Below, in pieces: positions 6,903 through 15,011 of a stretch of DNA of 43,307 nt. The stretch's first letter is position 1. Each line of letters begins with the position of its first letter. The translations under genes and the position numbers were made by a program. The stretch spans positions 1 to 43,307 of the forward strand of contig JAGCCX010000019.1 in the NCBI GenBank assembly GCA_017651465.1. Direction: 5' to 3'. Below the pieces are notes generated by a model. The model saw only the letters and a program-made list of their open reading frames with translations, was not told the origin of the DNA and made no database searches. Source of the stretch: Bacteroidales bacterium (GTDB lineage Bacteria; Bacteroidota; Bacteroidia; Bacteroidales; UBA932).

Positions 6903-9805
6903 ATCCCTATAAGAGCTTTTCCCGTACGGCCGTCAACGCATAGTTGCAGCGGCTTTTCCAGACGTATGTGCCGCACGAACTCGCTTTCGCTCAAGGCGGG
7001 AAGCGAGCAGAGCGTCTGATGGTCGATGAAGTCATCCCTGCGGGAGAATTCATCCACGCTCACGTAACCGACGTTGAAAGACGTCAGATTCTGGAAGAAA
7101 TGGGAGCCCTGGCTGGGATCGACCCGGAAATCTTCGATAGAGCACTCCACAAGGGCCTTGGCCTCCGAAATATCGCTCCAGTCAACCGGTATGCCAAGAC
7201 TCGGGATATGCGTTCCCCAGCGCCCGTAACCTATGAGCAGGTAGCTCACTCCCTGGTTGCGGAAACGCGTATTGAGCGCAGTGATTTCGGCAGCTATCTC
7301 GGCCGTGCGCATCTTGTCAAAAGCATCACGCTTCACATACAGGATATCCTTGACATCGGCAATCCAGCCCGTGCCCAGCGAACTGGACGAGCGGACCAGG
7401 GTATGCCCGCAGCTCACCTTGTCCCAGTCAACCTCGGAGCGGAGGCCGTCGGAAGAGATGGGACGGATCTGCAGCATATGGAATATCCTGTTTTCGAGAT
7501 CGGCTGCGAACTCTATCTCCACACTGCATTTCATCTCCTCGGTGGCTATCTTAAGCATTTGTTTAAGTATATCTGCCAAAGGGAATGTGTCATAGCGCAA
7601 TATGTGGGCAAATGTCACGGCCTTAGGGCCCTCGGCCATAGCGGAATCGACTATACGGCCGTTTTGATAGTCATAGGTCGAAGCAACCTTTGAGAAAGCT
7701 TTGAACCGGCCGCAGTCGCTTATGGGAATACGCTCCAGATTGACCGCATCATCGACCGAGGTCTTGAACTTCCCGGGCTGCAGATTGAGGGCATACATTA
7801 CCTGCTGGGTGTCGCGCATAGTAAGCTCGGGAGTGGATGTCTGCACCACATTGCGCGGGTGACTGGGCGAAAAACGCAGGACCTGTTCTCCGTCGACCAC
7901 CGCCTTGCCCAGGCCGAAGGCTATCTTGGCTATGCCTTCTTCTGCCTTCTCATATCCTACAGGATAAAAATTCACCGAACGGGCGGACCCTGAAAGCGTC
8001 GGGAAAAAATAGCCGTCGTCCTCGGTTCCGCATACTTCCTGCAGGATTATTCCCATCTTCTCTTCGGAGATAACGTTGGCGGTAGCAGTTATGTATCCTC
8101 TCGACGAAGCATAATACACCGACGCATAAACGCTCTTGATGGCGTTGCCCAGAAGGCGCAGCTGCTGGTCTTCGTTCTCGGTGCGGGGTATCATATAGGT
8201 CGAATAGACTCCGGCAAACGGTTGATAATAAGAATCTTCCAACTTTGACGAAGAGCGTACGGCAAGGGGCTTGTCCACCTCCCTGATAAAAACCCTCAGG
8301 GCCGCCACCAATTCGGCGGGAAGGGTTGAAGACACGAACTGGGTGAGGAGCTCGCTGTCCGATAGGTCGGAATTAATAACGTACTGAAGCCCGTTTTCAA
8401 GGATGAAGCGGTCGAAGAAATCGGTGGATATGGCAAGGGTCCTGGGCACCAGCACGCGCACGTCTTTCCATTTGTCGTACAAATTGTACTTGTACAGGAT
8501 GTGGCTCAGGAAGGCCAGCCCGCGGGCCTTGCCGCCCAGCGATCCTTCGCCCAGACGGGCAAAGCCTATGGTGTCGTTATAAGTGTCGGGATTGAAATGA
8601 GCCACCACGCCGAGCCCCTGCCCCATTCGATAGTCGTGAATGAGGCGCATCACATCTTCGCGCAGCGATGCAGTATCGGGGTAAACCGTATTCTTGATCT
8701 GCTCGCCCACGGCGAAAATACCCCTTGCAAGCAGCCAGCGGGATATATAGTTCTTCGACTGGAGCGTTGCAAGATAGTTATCGGGGATGGTGGAGATGAT
8801 GTGCTCCGCCCCTTGCAGGTCGGAGGCTCTTGCAATCTGATGCAAATACTTATCCGTCACCACAAAGTCGCCGAAGCCGAATTCCCTGCCTATGAACTCC
8901 CCGAGCTCGTGGGTAAGCATCTTCGACTGCTTGTGCAGGAATCCCGCGCCAAGCCTTACGGCAACGCTGCGCATACTTTCCTGTGAAGACTGCATAAGTA
9001 TGGGCATTTTGGGGTCCTCGCTGCGTATCTGGCGGCACAGGTCCACTCCCGCATCCAGTTTCTCGCTCTCGGGACTGTCGCCTTTGTGCCTTACGAATCC
9101 AATATCGGAAATGACTCCGAGCAACTGCTCCTTATAACGTTCGAAAAGGGCGACGGCATCGTCGTAATTGGTGGCGAGAAGTATCTTAGGACGCGCCCTC
9201 TTACGGAAAATCTGCTGGTCTTCGTTGAGGGCGTCGTGGAGAGCCGCGATATTCTGCTGCAGCACCAATTTGTACAAAAGGGGCAGGTACGTCGAATAAT
9301 AACGTACCGAATCTTCCACCAGCAGAATACACTGCACTCCCCCGTCCAGGATATCGGCGTCGGCGTTCAGGCTGTCTTCCAGCAGCTTGATTATGGCCAG
9401 AATCAGATCGGTGGAGCCGCTCCAGCAGAAAGCGTAGTCGATGTGGCTGCTGTCCTGCCGGCGCATCTTGCGCCACACTTCCCTGGAGTAGGAGGCTAGA
9501 AGCACTATGGGGGTTTCGGGGCAGATGGCTTTCATCTGCCGGGAGAAATCGAACACATCCACCTCGCCCGAATTGTACATAGCGATTATGAGGTCGAAGC
9601 GTTCGCCCCTCCGGACCTTTTCAAGGGCGCCGGAAGTGGTCTCCGCCCTTTCGAATACGGGCGGATTGGATAGATTGAGGTCGGAGTATTCCCTGGAGAT
9701 GCGCAAGTCCAGACGCCCCTCTTCTTCGAGGGAAAAGTTATCGTAGTTATTGCAGACTAGCAGAATGCGGCTGATGCGCCGGCTCATCAGGGAAAAAGGG
9801 TCCAT
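6899..9805 (-). CDS. Receiver-like domains fused to a PPDK/PEP-synthase-type ATP-grasp domain
   Basis: This is a 968-residue cytosolic protein. Residues ~10-125 look like a pseudo-receiver with no acceptor aspartate (DLIIAMYNSG). Residues ~155-305 form a second receiver that keeps the acidic pocket (ILLVEDS), a candidate phospho-acceptor (GVISDIGF, near 231), a serine (PILMQSS) and the lysine (FLHKQSK). Residues ~416-780 are the pyruvate phosphate dikinase/PEP synthase ATP-binding domain, with GEGSLGGKARGL, LAVRSSSKLED and the closing LQIRPI. The remaining ~190 residues match no domain I know. The phosphohistidine swivel domain and the PEP/pyruvate TIM barrel of true PEP synthase are absent, so this is unlikely to be a PEP synthase. 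It starts 3 nt after the gdhA stop and is probably co-transcribed with it. Confidence 0.82.
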   Translation of the reverse strand: MDPFSLMSRRISRILLVCNNYDNFSLEEEGRLDLRISREYSDLNLSNPPVFERAETTSGALEKVRRGERFDLIIAMYNSGEVDVFDFSRQMKAICPETPIVLLASYSREVWRKMRRQDSSHIDYAFCWSGSTDLILAIIKLLEDSLNADADILDGGVQCILLVEDSVRYYSTYLPLLYKLVLQQNIAALHDALNEDQQIFRKRARPKILLATNYDDAVALFERYKEQLLGVISDIGFVRHKGDSPESEKLDAGVDLCRQIRSEDPKMPILMQSSQESMRSVAVRLGAGFLHKQSKMLTHELGEFIGREFGFGDFVVTDKYLHQIARASDLQGAEHIISTIPDNYLATLQSKNYISRWLLARGIFAVGEQIKNTVYPDTASLREDVMRLIHDYRMGQGLGVVAHFNPDTYNDTIGFARLGEGSLGGKARGLAFLSHILYKYNLYDKWKDVRVLVPRTLAISTDFFDRFILENGLQYVINSDLSDSELLTQFVSSTLPAELVAALRVFIREVDKPLAVRSSSKLEDSYYQPFAGVYSTYMIPRTENEDQQLRLLGNAIKSVYASVYYASSRGYITATANVISEEKMGIILQEVCGTEDDGYFFPTLSGSARSVNFYPVGYEKAEEGIAKIAFGLGKAVVDGEQVLRFSPSHPRNVVQTSTPELTMRDTQQVMYALNLQPGKFKTSVDDAVNLERIPISDCGRFKAFSKVASTYDYQNGRIVDSAMAEGPKAVTFAHILRYDTFPLADILKQMLKIATEEMKCSVEIEFAADLENRIFHMLQIRPISSDGLRSEVDWDKVSCGHTLVRSSSSLGTGWIADVKDILYVKRDAFDKMRTAEIAAEITALNTRFRNQGVSYLLIGYGRWGTHIPSLGIPVDWSDISEAKALVECSIEDFRVDPSQGSHFFQNLTSFNVGYVSVDEFSRRDDFIDHQTLCSLPALSESEFVRHIRLEKPLQLCVDGRTGKALIGI

Positions 9806-9808
9806 ATT

Positions 9809-11164
9809 CTATACTACACCTTGGTCCATCATTGCTCCGGCCACCTTAATGAATGCAGCCAGGTTCGCTCCTTTAACGTAATCCACGGTGCCGTCATCCT
9901 GCGTGCCGTACTTGATACAGGCCGCGTGGATGTCCGACATTATGCGGCGCAGGTGTCCGTCCACCTCTTCGGCAGTCCAGTGCTGGCGTATGGAATTCTG
10001 GCTCATCTCAAGCCCTGATGTGGCCACGCCGCCGGCGTTGGACGCCTTACCGGGAGAATAGAGGATGCCCTCTTTCTTGAACAGGGCTATGGCATCGGGG
10101 GTGGATGGCATATTGGCGCCTTCAGCCACGCAGTAGCAGCCGCCCTTAATGAGCTTCTCGGCGTCGGGAAGGGATATTTCGTTCTGGGTCGCGCAAGGGA
10201 GCGCTATATCGCAGGCGATGCCCCAGGGGCGCTCGCCCGGATAATACGTAGCTTGAGGGTACTTGGCAGCATATTCCTTTATGCGGCCGCGCCTTATGTT
10301 CTTGAGCTGGAAGACAAAAGCCATCTTCTCCTCATCCAGCCCGTCGGGATCGAAAATGAAACCGTCGGAGTCGGAAAGGGTCACGACCTTGGCGCCAAGT
10401 CTCATAGCTTTCTGGGCGGCATACTGGGCCACGTTTCCGGCACCTGACACTACCACGGTGCTGCCTTCGAACGAGCGGTTCCTGGTGGCGAGCATCTGCT
10501 CGGCAAAATAGCAAAGGCCGTATCCCGTGGCCTCCGGACGCAGCAGAGACCCTCCCCAGGCGAGTCCTTTGCCGGTAAGGGTGCCCGTAAATTCGCATTT
10601 GATGCGCTTGTACTGGCCGAAAAGATAACCTATCTCACGCCCTCCAACGCCTATGTCTCCGGCCGGCACGTCGGTATCCTGTCCTATGTGACGGTAGAGT
10701 TCCGTCATAAAGCTCTGGCAGAAACGCATAACCTCGGCGTCCGACTTGCCTCTGGGACTGAAATCAGAACCTCCCTTGGCACCGCCCATCGGAAGGGTGG
10801 TCAAACTGTTCTTGAAAGTCTGCTCGAAGGCGAGGAACTTCATTATGCTCAGGTTCACGCTCTCGTGAAAACGTATTCCGCCCTTGTAAGGGCCAAGGGC
10901 GCTGTTGCACTGCACGCGGAAGCCACGGTTGATGTGGAGCGCACCTGTATCATCGGTCCAGGGAACACGGAAAATAACTATGCGTTCCGGCTCCGCGATG
11001 CGTTCAAGTATTTTCTGGTCAATTAAATACGGATTAGCTGTGATGTAAGGAGCTATGCTCTCAGCTACCTCACGGACGGCCTGATGGAATTCTTTCTCGC
11101 CGGGATTGCGGGCGATCACCTCAGACATAAATCCGTCCAGATACTTTTTTGTAAAATCATCCAT
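9809..11164 (-). CDS. gdhA: Glutamate dehydrogenase, NADP-type hexameric family
   Basis: This enzyme interconverts 2-oxoglutarate plus ammonium with glutamate, a central nitrogen assimilation step. The 451-residue length fits the short hexameric class. Visible motifs are GPYKGGIRFHESV, the active-site lysine segment LPMGGAKGGSDF, PAGDIGVGGREIGYLFGQY and the Rossmann motif VVVSGAGNVAQYA. The frame is open to a GTG at 11191, but the -7 promoter box occupies 11191-11198 and would overlap that codon. The ATG at 11164, 26 nt beyond the box, is therefore the start (MDDFTKKYLDGFM). The cofactor preference is inferred from the family and not proven. The downstream ATP-grasp gene follows 3 nt after the stop. 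Confidence 0.95.
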   Translation of the reverse strand: MDDFTKKYLDGFMSEVIARNPGEKEFHQAVREVAESIAPYITANPYLIDQKILERIAEPERIVIFRVPWTDDTGALHINRGFRVQCNSALGPYKGGIRFHESVNLSIMKFLAFEQTFKNSLTTLPMGGAKGGSDFSPRGKSDAEVMRFCQSFMTELYRHIGQDTDVPAGDIGVGGREIGYLFGQYKRIKCEFTGTLTGKGLAWGGSLLRPEATGYGLCYFAEQMLATRNRSFEGSTVVVSGAGNVAQYAAQKAMRLGAKVVTLSDSDGFIFDPDGLDEEKMAFVFQLKNIRRGRIKEYAAKYPQATYYPGERPWGIACDIALPCATQNEISLPDAEKLIKGGCYCVAEGANMPSTPDAIALFKKEGILYSPGKASNAGGVATSGLEMSQNSIRQHWTAEEVDGHLRRIMSDIHAACIKYGTQDDGTVDYVKGANLAAFIKVAGAMMDQGVV

Positions 11165-11190
11165 ATGGGCATTACTACTAATAACGCCCA

Positions 11191-11198
11191 CAAAACTA
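11191..11198 (-). promoter_or_regulatory. -7 box TAGTTTTG for gdhA
   Basis: The minus strand reads TAGTTTTG (TAnnTTTG), 26 nt upstream of the gdhA ATG. Immediately upstream, at 11200-11217, lies an A7-TTG-T8 tract that could act as an A-tract/UP-like element, or as a weak terminator for the upstream radical SAM gene. Confidence 0.6.
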
Positions 11199-11225
11199 CA
11201 AAAAAATTGTTTTTTTTGAAAGGCC

Positions 11226-12239
11226 CTACAGAACTTCCAGAACAGGATCAGCCTGAGAAAAAGTACCGTACACCTGTTCCGAGGCCGCCCGGCAGCCGCC
11301 GTTGCACCTGCTCAGCAAGGGGCAGTCGGCGCAGCGTTCCGGCACTCCAGAGTACCGTGCGTTCACTTCGGGGTCGGAGAGTATCTCCCCTATCGGGCGC
11401 TCGTAGATATTGCCAAGCACATAGGGCGAGTGGTTGCAGAAACGCACGTCTCCTGAGTAAGTAAGCGTTACCGGACGACGGCTGAAGTCGGTACTGCACC
11501 AGGTAAACTTTATGTGCGGATAGGGTTTGGGATCCATCAGGCACAAAGGAGTACACACGCCGCTCACAAAACGCATATCCGGATGAACCTTAGCAAATGC
11601 TTCCACATCGGCAAAAGCTTGCTTAAGAGTCTTGGAGTCAAGCGTAAGTTCCTTGCAGTGCAGCAAACCCATCCCCCCGATATTGAAGCGGTTAACCATT
11701 ACCCCCTTCACCCCCAGAGAGCCGATGAGTTTAAGCGTTTCGGGAATACCCGGTGCGTTGAGCGCGGTAATGACCAGTACTGCGTAAGCTCCGTTGGGCA
11801 TTAGGGCGGCAACCCTTCCGAGGGCATCTACAGCTTTCTGCCAGGAGCCAGGAAGACCGGTTAGGTGCTCGTGCACCCGGGCATCGGCGCTCAGCAGGGG
11901 TATCTGTATGGCTCCCACTCCAAGGCTGTGAAAATTGTCAAGCGCGGACTCCGTAAGCAAGGTTCCGTTGGTGAGCACGTTGACCTGGCAGCCCTTGAAT
12001 CGGGCGGAGAGCACCAGGTCGTGAACATTCTTAAGCAGCATAGGCTCTCCTCCCGAAAGCGAAAGGGTCCCCACGGAAGCCTGCGAGAGCAGCCTGCGCA
12101 GAGTTTTCCTCGCAAGGGAGGGGTCGGGAGCGGGCAATGGAGTGCTGCCGTCGCGCCAATAATTATAACAGAACCTGCAACATTGGTTGCAGGCCTGGGT
12201 AAGTTCGAATACTATGTTGTCTATCCGGGTGCGAGCCAT
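11226..12239 (-). CDS. Radical SAM/SPASM protein paired with a putative lipoprotein
   Basis: This 337-residue radical SAM enzyme has the cluster motif CNQCCRFC (Cys17, Cys21, Cys24), the SGGEPML segment and a C-terminal SPASM-type cysteine set (WCSTDF, VRFCNHS, RCADCPLLSRCNGGCRAAS) that should bind auxiliary Fe-S clusters. SPASM enzymes usually modify peptides or proteins. The ATG overlaps by 1 nt the TGA of the upstream lipoprotein gene, so the two are translationally coupled and the lipoprotein is the obvious candidate substrate. I recall a Bacteroidales 'rSAM/lipoprotein' family pair that this resembles, but could not check it. No reaction is known to me. The A/T tract at 11200-11217 after the stop may end the transcript. 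Confidence 0.85.
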   Translation of the reverse strand: MARTRIDNIVFELTQACNQCCRFCYNYWRDGSTPLPAPDPSLARKTLRRLLSQASVGTLSLSGGEPMLLKNVHDLVLSARFKGCQVNVLTNGTLLTESALDNFHSLGVGAIQIPLLSADARVHEHLTGLPGSWQKAVDALGRVAALMPNGAYAVLVITALNAPGIPETLKLIGSLGVKGVMVNRFNIGGMGLLHCKELTLDSKTLKQAFADVEAFAKVHPDMRFVSGVCTPLCLMDPKPYPHIKFTWCSTDFSRRPVTLTYSGDVRFCNHSPYVLGNIYERPIGEILSDPEVNARYSGVPERCADCPLLSRCNGGCRAASEQVYGTFSQADPVLEVL

Positions 12240-12796
12240 CAGACTATTACAATTGATGCCTCGCCCACCACGTTTGTTTCCTCGCCCTGGTCGCTCTTGT
12301 ACACGGCCAACACTTCTATAACAGCTTCTCCTTTGTATTCAGTAGGAGCAAGGGTGATTTCGGCTTTTACTGTGGACAGATCATCCGGTGCCTGTAAGTT
12401 GCCTTCTTGAAGCACCTTTGCGGAGGTACCGCCTTCGTGGATGATGAACCGGTAGTCTTTGGACCCGGGTACTTCGATGGTCAGGATAAGTACATCTCCG
12501 CTCTTGAGCCGGTTGCCGCCATAATCTTTAACTACAACCGATACGATATCGGTTTCCATCGCTACATCGTAGCACGTCACCTGCGGAGGCATAGGTTCAT
12601 AGCAGGTAACCATAAAAGGGCCGCCCTCGCAGGAAGCCGCGGAGAGCATAGCCCAGGCAGTAAGCATTATTCCGCCGAGCCTGTATTTATAGCGTATCGC
12701 CCGAGCGTTTTTACCGCCCGAAAGCAATACCCAAAGCGATACTCCTACGAAAGCCGCGCCAGCCAGGATATAGATAATCAAGAACTTAACTCTCAT
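12239..12796 (-). CDS. Putative lipoprotein/membrane-anchored partner of the radical SAM enzyme
   Basis: This 185-residue protein is one I do not recognise with confidence. It has a first hydrophobic helix (residues ~5-25), a basic linker (RAIRYKYR), and a second hydrophobic stretch ending in LSAASC, which resembles a lipobox with Cys56. Just beyond lie two near-identical pentads, VTCYE (63-67) and VTCYD (73-77), separated by PMPPQ. The rest looks like a beta-sandwich or carboxypeptidase-regulatory-like extracellular domain. A start at Met44 would make a more ordinary lipoprotein signal. The stop overlaps the radical SAM start. Promoter candidates are weak: ACTATTTG at 12801-12808 or TATATTAG at 12815-12822. 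The cysteine/tyrosine pentads are candidate modification sites, which is inference. Confidence 0.7.
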   Translation of the reverse strand: MRVKFLIIYILAGAAFVGVSLWVLLSGGKNARAIRYKYRLGGIMLTAWAMLSAASCEGGPFMVTCYEPMPPQVTCYDVAMETDIVSVVVKDYGGNRLKSGDVLILTIEVPGSKDYRFIIHEGGTSAKVLQEGNLQAPDDLSTVKAEITLAPTEYKGEAVIEVLAVYKSDQGEETNVVGEASIVIV

Positions 12797-12897
12797 ATTG
12801 CAAATAGTGTCGTGCTAATATAGATATTTTACTCATAAAGTAAACACAATACCGGGCAAAATCTTGCACCGCACTCGCGTTTTATGGGGATTTATCT

Positions 12898-12905
12898 TAT
12901 CTTCG
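12898..12905 (+). promoter_or_regulatory. Possible -7 box TATCTTCG for dtd
   Basis: This is one mismatch from TAnnTTTG, located 9 nt before the dtd ATG. It is weaker than the other boxes in the window. The 118-bp region 12797-12914 is the only divergent intergenic region here without clear overlapping boxes. Confidence 0.35.
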
Positions 12906-12914
12906 CAGTTTGTA

Positions 12915-13364
12915 ATGCGTGTAGTAATCCAAAGAGTTTCATCCGCCTCGGTCGTCATCGAAGGCCGGATCAAATGTTCAATAGGGCCTGGACTGCTGGT
13001 ACTGCTGGGCATAGGAAACGACGATGATCAGTCCGATATCGAGTACCTGGTGGGCAAGACTGCCGGCCTGCGCATCTTCAATGACGGGGATGGCATAATG
13101 AACAGGAGTGTCACAGATACGGGCGGAGACATTATCGTGGTGAGCCAGTTCACCCTTATGGCATCGACCCGCAAGGGAAAGCGTCCCTCATACACCGACG
13201 CCGCCGGCCACGAAAAGGCCGTTCCTCTATACGAAGAGTTTTGCCGCAGGCTCTCGGAGGCCACAGGCAAAACGGTCGGAACGGGAGAGTTCGGGGCCGA
13301 TATGAAAGTTAGCCTCACCAACGACGGCCCGGTAACCATCTGCATCGACTCCAGGCAGCGGTAG
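12915..13364 (+). CDS. dtd: D-aminoacyl-tRNA deacylase
   Basis: Dtd hydrolyses D-aminoacyl-tRNA and glycyl-tRNA(Ala), protecting translation from mischarged tRNA. The 149-residue protein has the family N-terminus MRVVIQRVSSASV, the catalytic segment VSQFTLMASTRKGKRPSY and the cross-subunit Gly-cisPro segment LTNDGPVT. The frame is open upstream to 12864, but the conserved N-terminus starts at the ATG at 12915, so the earlier start is rejected. It is followed by obg after 64 nt, with a separate promoter box for obg. Confidence 0.95.
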   Translation: MRVVIQRVSSASVVIEGRIKCSIGPGLLVLLGIGNDDDQSDIEYLVGKTAGLRIFNDGDGIMNRSVTDTGGDIIVVSQFTLMASTRKGKRPSYTDAAGHEKAVPLYEEFCRRLSEATGKTVGTGEFGADMKVSLTNDGPVTICIDSRQR

Positions 13365-13404
13365 AGCCCCTGCTCCCTGCCTTCCAGAAATCAAAAAGAA
13401 TCGT

Positions 13405-13412
13405 TAACTTTG
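13405..13412 (+). promoter_or_regulatory. -7 box TAACTTTG for obg
   Basis: TAACTTTG matches TAnnTTTG and lies 16 nt before the obg ATG, giving a short leader of about 12 nt. Confidence 0.6.
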
Positions 13413-13428
13413 TACTTTAAGCAAACAT

Positions 13429-14421
13429 ATGGCCGAATCCAATTTCATCGACTACGTTAAGATATACTGCGCCTCCGGACACGGAGGGGCTGGCTCTATG
13501 CATCTGCACCGCGCCAAATACATTCCCAAAGGCGGTCCTGACGGAGGTGACGGCGGCCGCGGCGGGCATATCATCTTAAGGGCCAGTGCGCAGTTCTGGA
13601 CGCTCATACACCTGAAATACCGCAAACACATCAAGGCCGAGGACGGCCAGAAAGGCGGCGCCGCCCTGTGCAAGGGCAAGAATGGAGCCGATATCGTTCT
13701 GGATGTTCCGGTGGGCACAGTGGTGAAGGATGCCGACAGCGGCGAACAGCTTTTCGACCTCAACGAAGACGGGCAGGAGCAGATCCTCTGCCGCGGCGGC
13801 AAGGGCGGCCTGGGCAACAACAATTTCAAAACGGCCACCAACCAGACCCCGCGCTACGCCCAGCCGGGCGAAGAAGGCGAAGAAGGCGTTTTCATACTGG
13901 AACTCAAGCTCCTGGCCGATGTCGGACTGGTGGGATTCCCCAATGCAGGCAAATCAACCCTGCTCAGCACGATCACTTCCGCCAAGCCCAAGATAGCCTC
14001 TTACGCCTTTACCACGCTGGAGCCCAACCTGGGCATCGTCCGCTACCACGACGACCGCTCGTTCGTGATGGCCGACATTCCCGGTATCATCGAGGGCGCA
14101 CACGAGGGCAAGGGAATAGGAACCCGCTTCCTGAGGCACATCGAACGCAATTCGGTACTGCTGTTTATGGTCAGCTGCGAGGAAGAAAACATCGCCCAGG
14201 GCTACAAAACCCTGCTCCAGGAACTCAAACTCTACAATCCCGAACTCCTTTCGAAACAGCGGGTGCTTGCCGTCACCAAGTGCGATATCATCGATGCCGA
14301 TATCGAGAAAGAACTTGCCCGGAGCCTTCCCAAACGCATACCCCACGTCTTCATTTCGTCTGCCAGCGGTGAGGGCCTTGACAAGCTAAAAGATTTGTTA
14401 TGGAAGGCTCTTCAGCAGTAA
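13429..14421 (+). CDS. obg: GTPase Obg/CgtA
   Basis: Obg is an essential ribosome-associated GTPase involved in 50S maturation and stress signalling. The N-terminal ~158 residues form the glycine-rich Obg fold (GGPDGGDGGRGGH). The G domain follows with G1 GFPNAGKST, G3 DIPGIIEGAHEGKGIG, G4 TKCD (instead of NKxD, a tolerated variant) and G5 SSASGEG. At 330 residues there is no C-terminal OCT domain, as in many Bacteroidota. The stop (TAA) overlaps the ATG of the downstream PAP2 gene by 1 nt. Confidence 0.96.
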   Translation: MAESNFIDYVKIYCASGHGGAGSMHLHRAKYIPKGGPDGGDGGRGGHIILRASAQFWTLIHLKYRKHIKAEDGQKGGAALCKGKNGADIVLDVPVGTVVKDADSGEQLFDLNEDGQEQILCRGGKGGLGNNNFKTATNQTPRYAQPGEEGEEGVFILELKLLADVGLVGFPNAGKSTLLSTITSAKPKIASYAFTTLEPNLGIVRYHDDRSFVMADIPGIIEGAHEGKGIGTRFLRHIERNSVLLFMVSCEEENIAQGYKTLLQELKLYNPELLSKQRVLAVTKCDIIDADIEKELARSLPKRIPHVFISSASGEGLDKLKDLLWKALQQ

Positions 14422-15011
14422 TGGACTTCCTCCGGTCGCTGCATCACATCGACAAGGACGTCACCCTGGCCATCAATTCGTGGAACTCCCCTGCCACCGA
14501 TGTAATGTGGCAGGTGTTCTCGGACAACAAAATCTGGATAGTACTCTATCTAGCGGTGGCTGCGCTGATAATAGTACGTCTCGGATGGAAAAGGGGGCTC
14601 ATTCTGATAGCTTGCTGCGCCCTGTGCGTGGCGGCCATCGACCAGCTAACAAATGTGGTCAAAATGAGTGTCCAGCGGCTCAGGCCGGTGCACGATGCCG
14701 AAATGATGGCACGAGGCCTTCACGTGCTGGAAGTTCCGGGAATGCTATACGGTTTCTTCTCCGCCCACGCGGCAAATGCAACTTCGTTCGTCTCTTGCAC
14801 AATGGTAGGCCTGGGAATGGACAAGAAGCAAAACTACACTCTCCTGGGCGTCCTGCTGGGCATTTGGGCCGTACTGGTAAGCATAAGCCGGGTGTTCGTG
14901 GGCAAGCATTTCCTGGGGGATGTGCTAACGGGCATCCTCGTCGGAGTTGGGTTCGGAGTCCTGTGCGGTTATCTTTGCCGCCTTATCTGCCGTAAGATCA
15001 AAGTGAATTAA
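14421..15011 (+). CDS. PAP2-family membrane phosphatase
   Basis: This integral membrane lipid phosphatase has about 196 residues and several hydrophobic helices. The three phosphatase signatures are present: KMSVQRLRP (K-x6-RP), SAHAAN (in place of PSGH) and SRVFVGKHFLGD (SR-x5-H-x3-D). Relatives act on undecaprenyl pyrophosphate, phosphatidic acid or lipid A phosphate, and the sequence does not say which. The ATG at 14421 shares its A with the obg stop codon, so the start is set by translational coupling; a GTG/ATG further upstream within obg is not needed. Its 3' end overlaps the convergent murF by 14 bp. Confidence 0.88.
   Translation: MDFLRSLHHIDKDVTLAINSWNSPATDVMWQVFSDNKIWIVLYLAVAALIIVRLGWKRGLILIACCALCVAAIDQLTNVVKMSVQRLRPVHDAEMMARGLHVLEVPGMLYGFFSAHAANATSFVSCTMVGLGMDKKQNYTLLGVLLGIWAVLVSISRVFVGKHFLGDVLTGILVGVGFGVLCGYLCRLICRKIKVN

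Noticed and set aside
11165-11191. GTG at 11191 as the start of glutamate dehydrogenase
   Set aside because: The codon overlaps the -7 promoter box, so it would lie upstream of the transcription start. The ATG at 11164 fits the family N-terminus.
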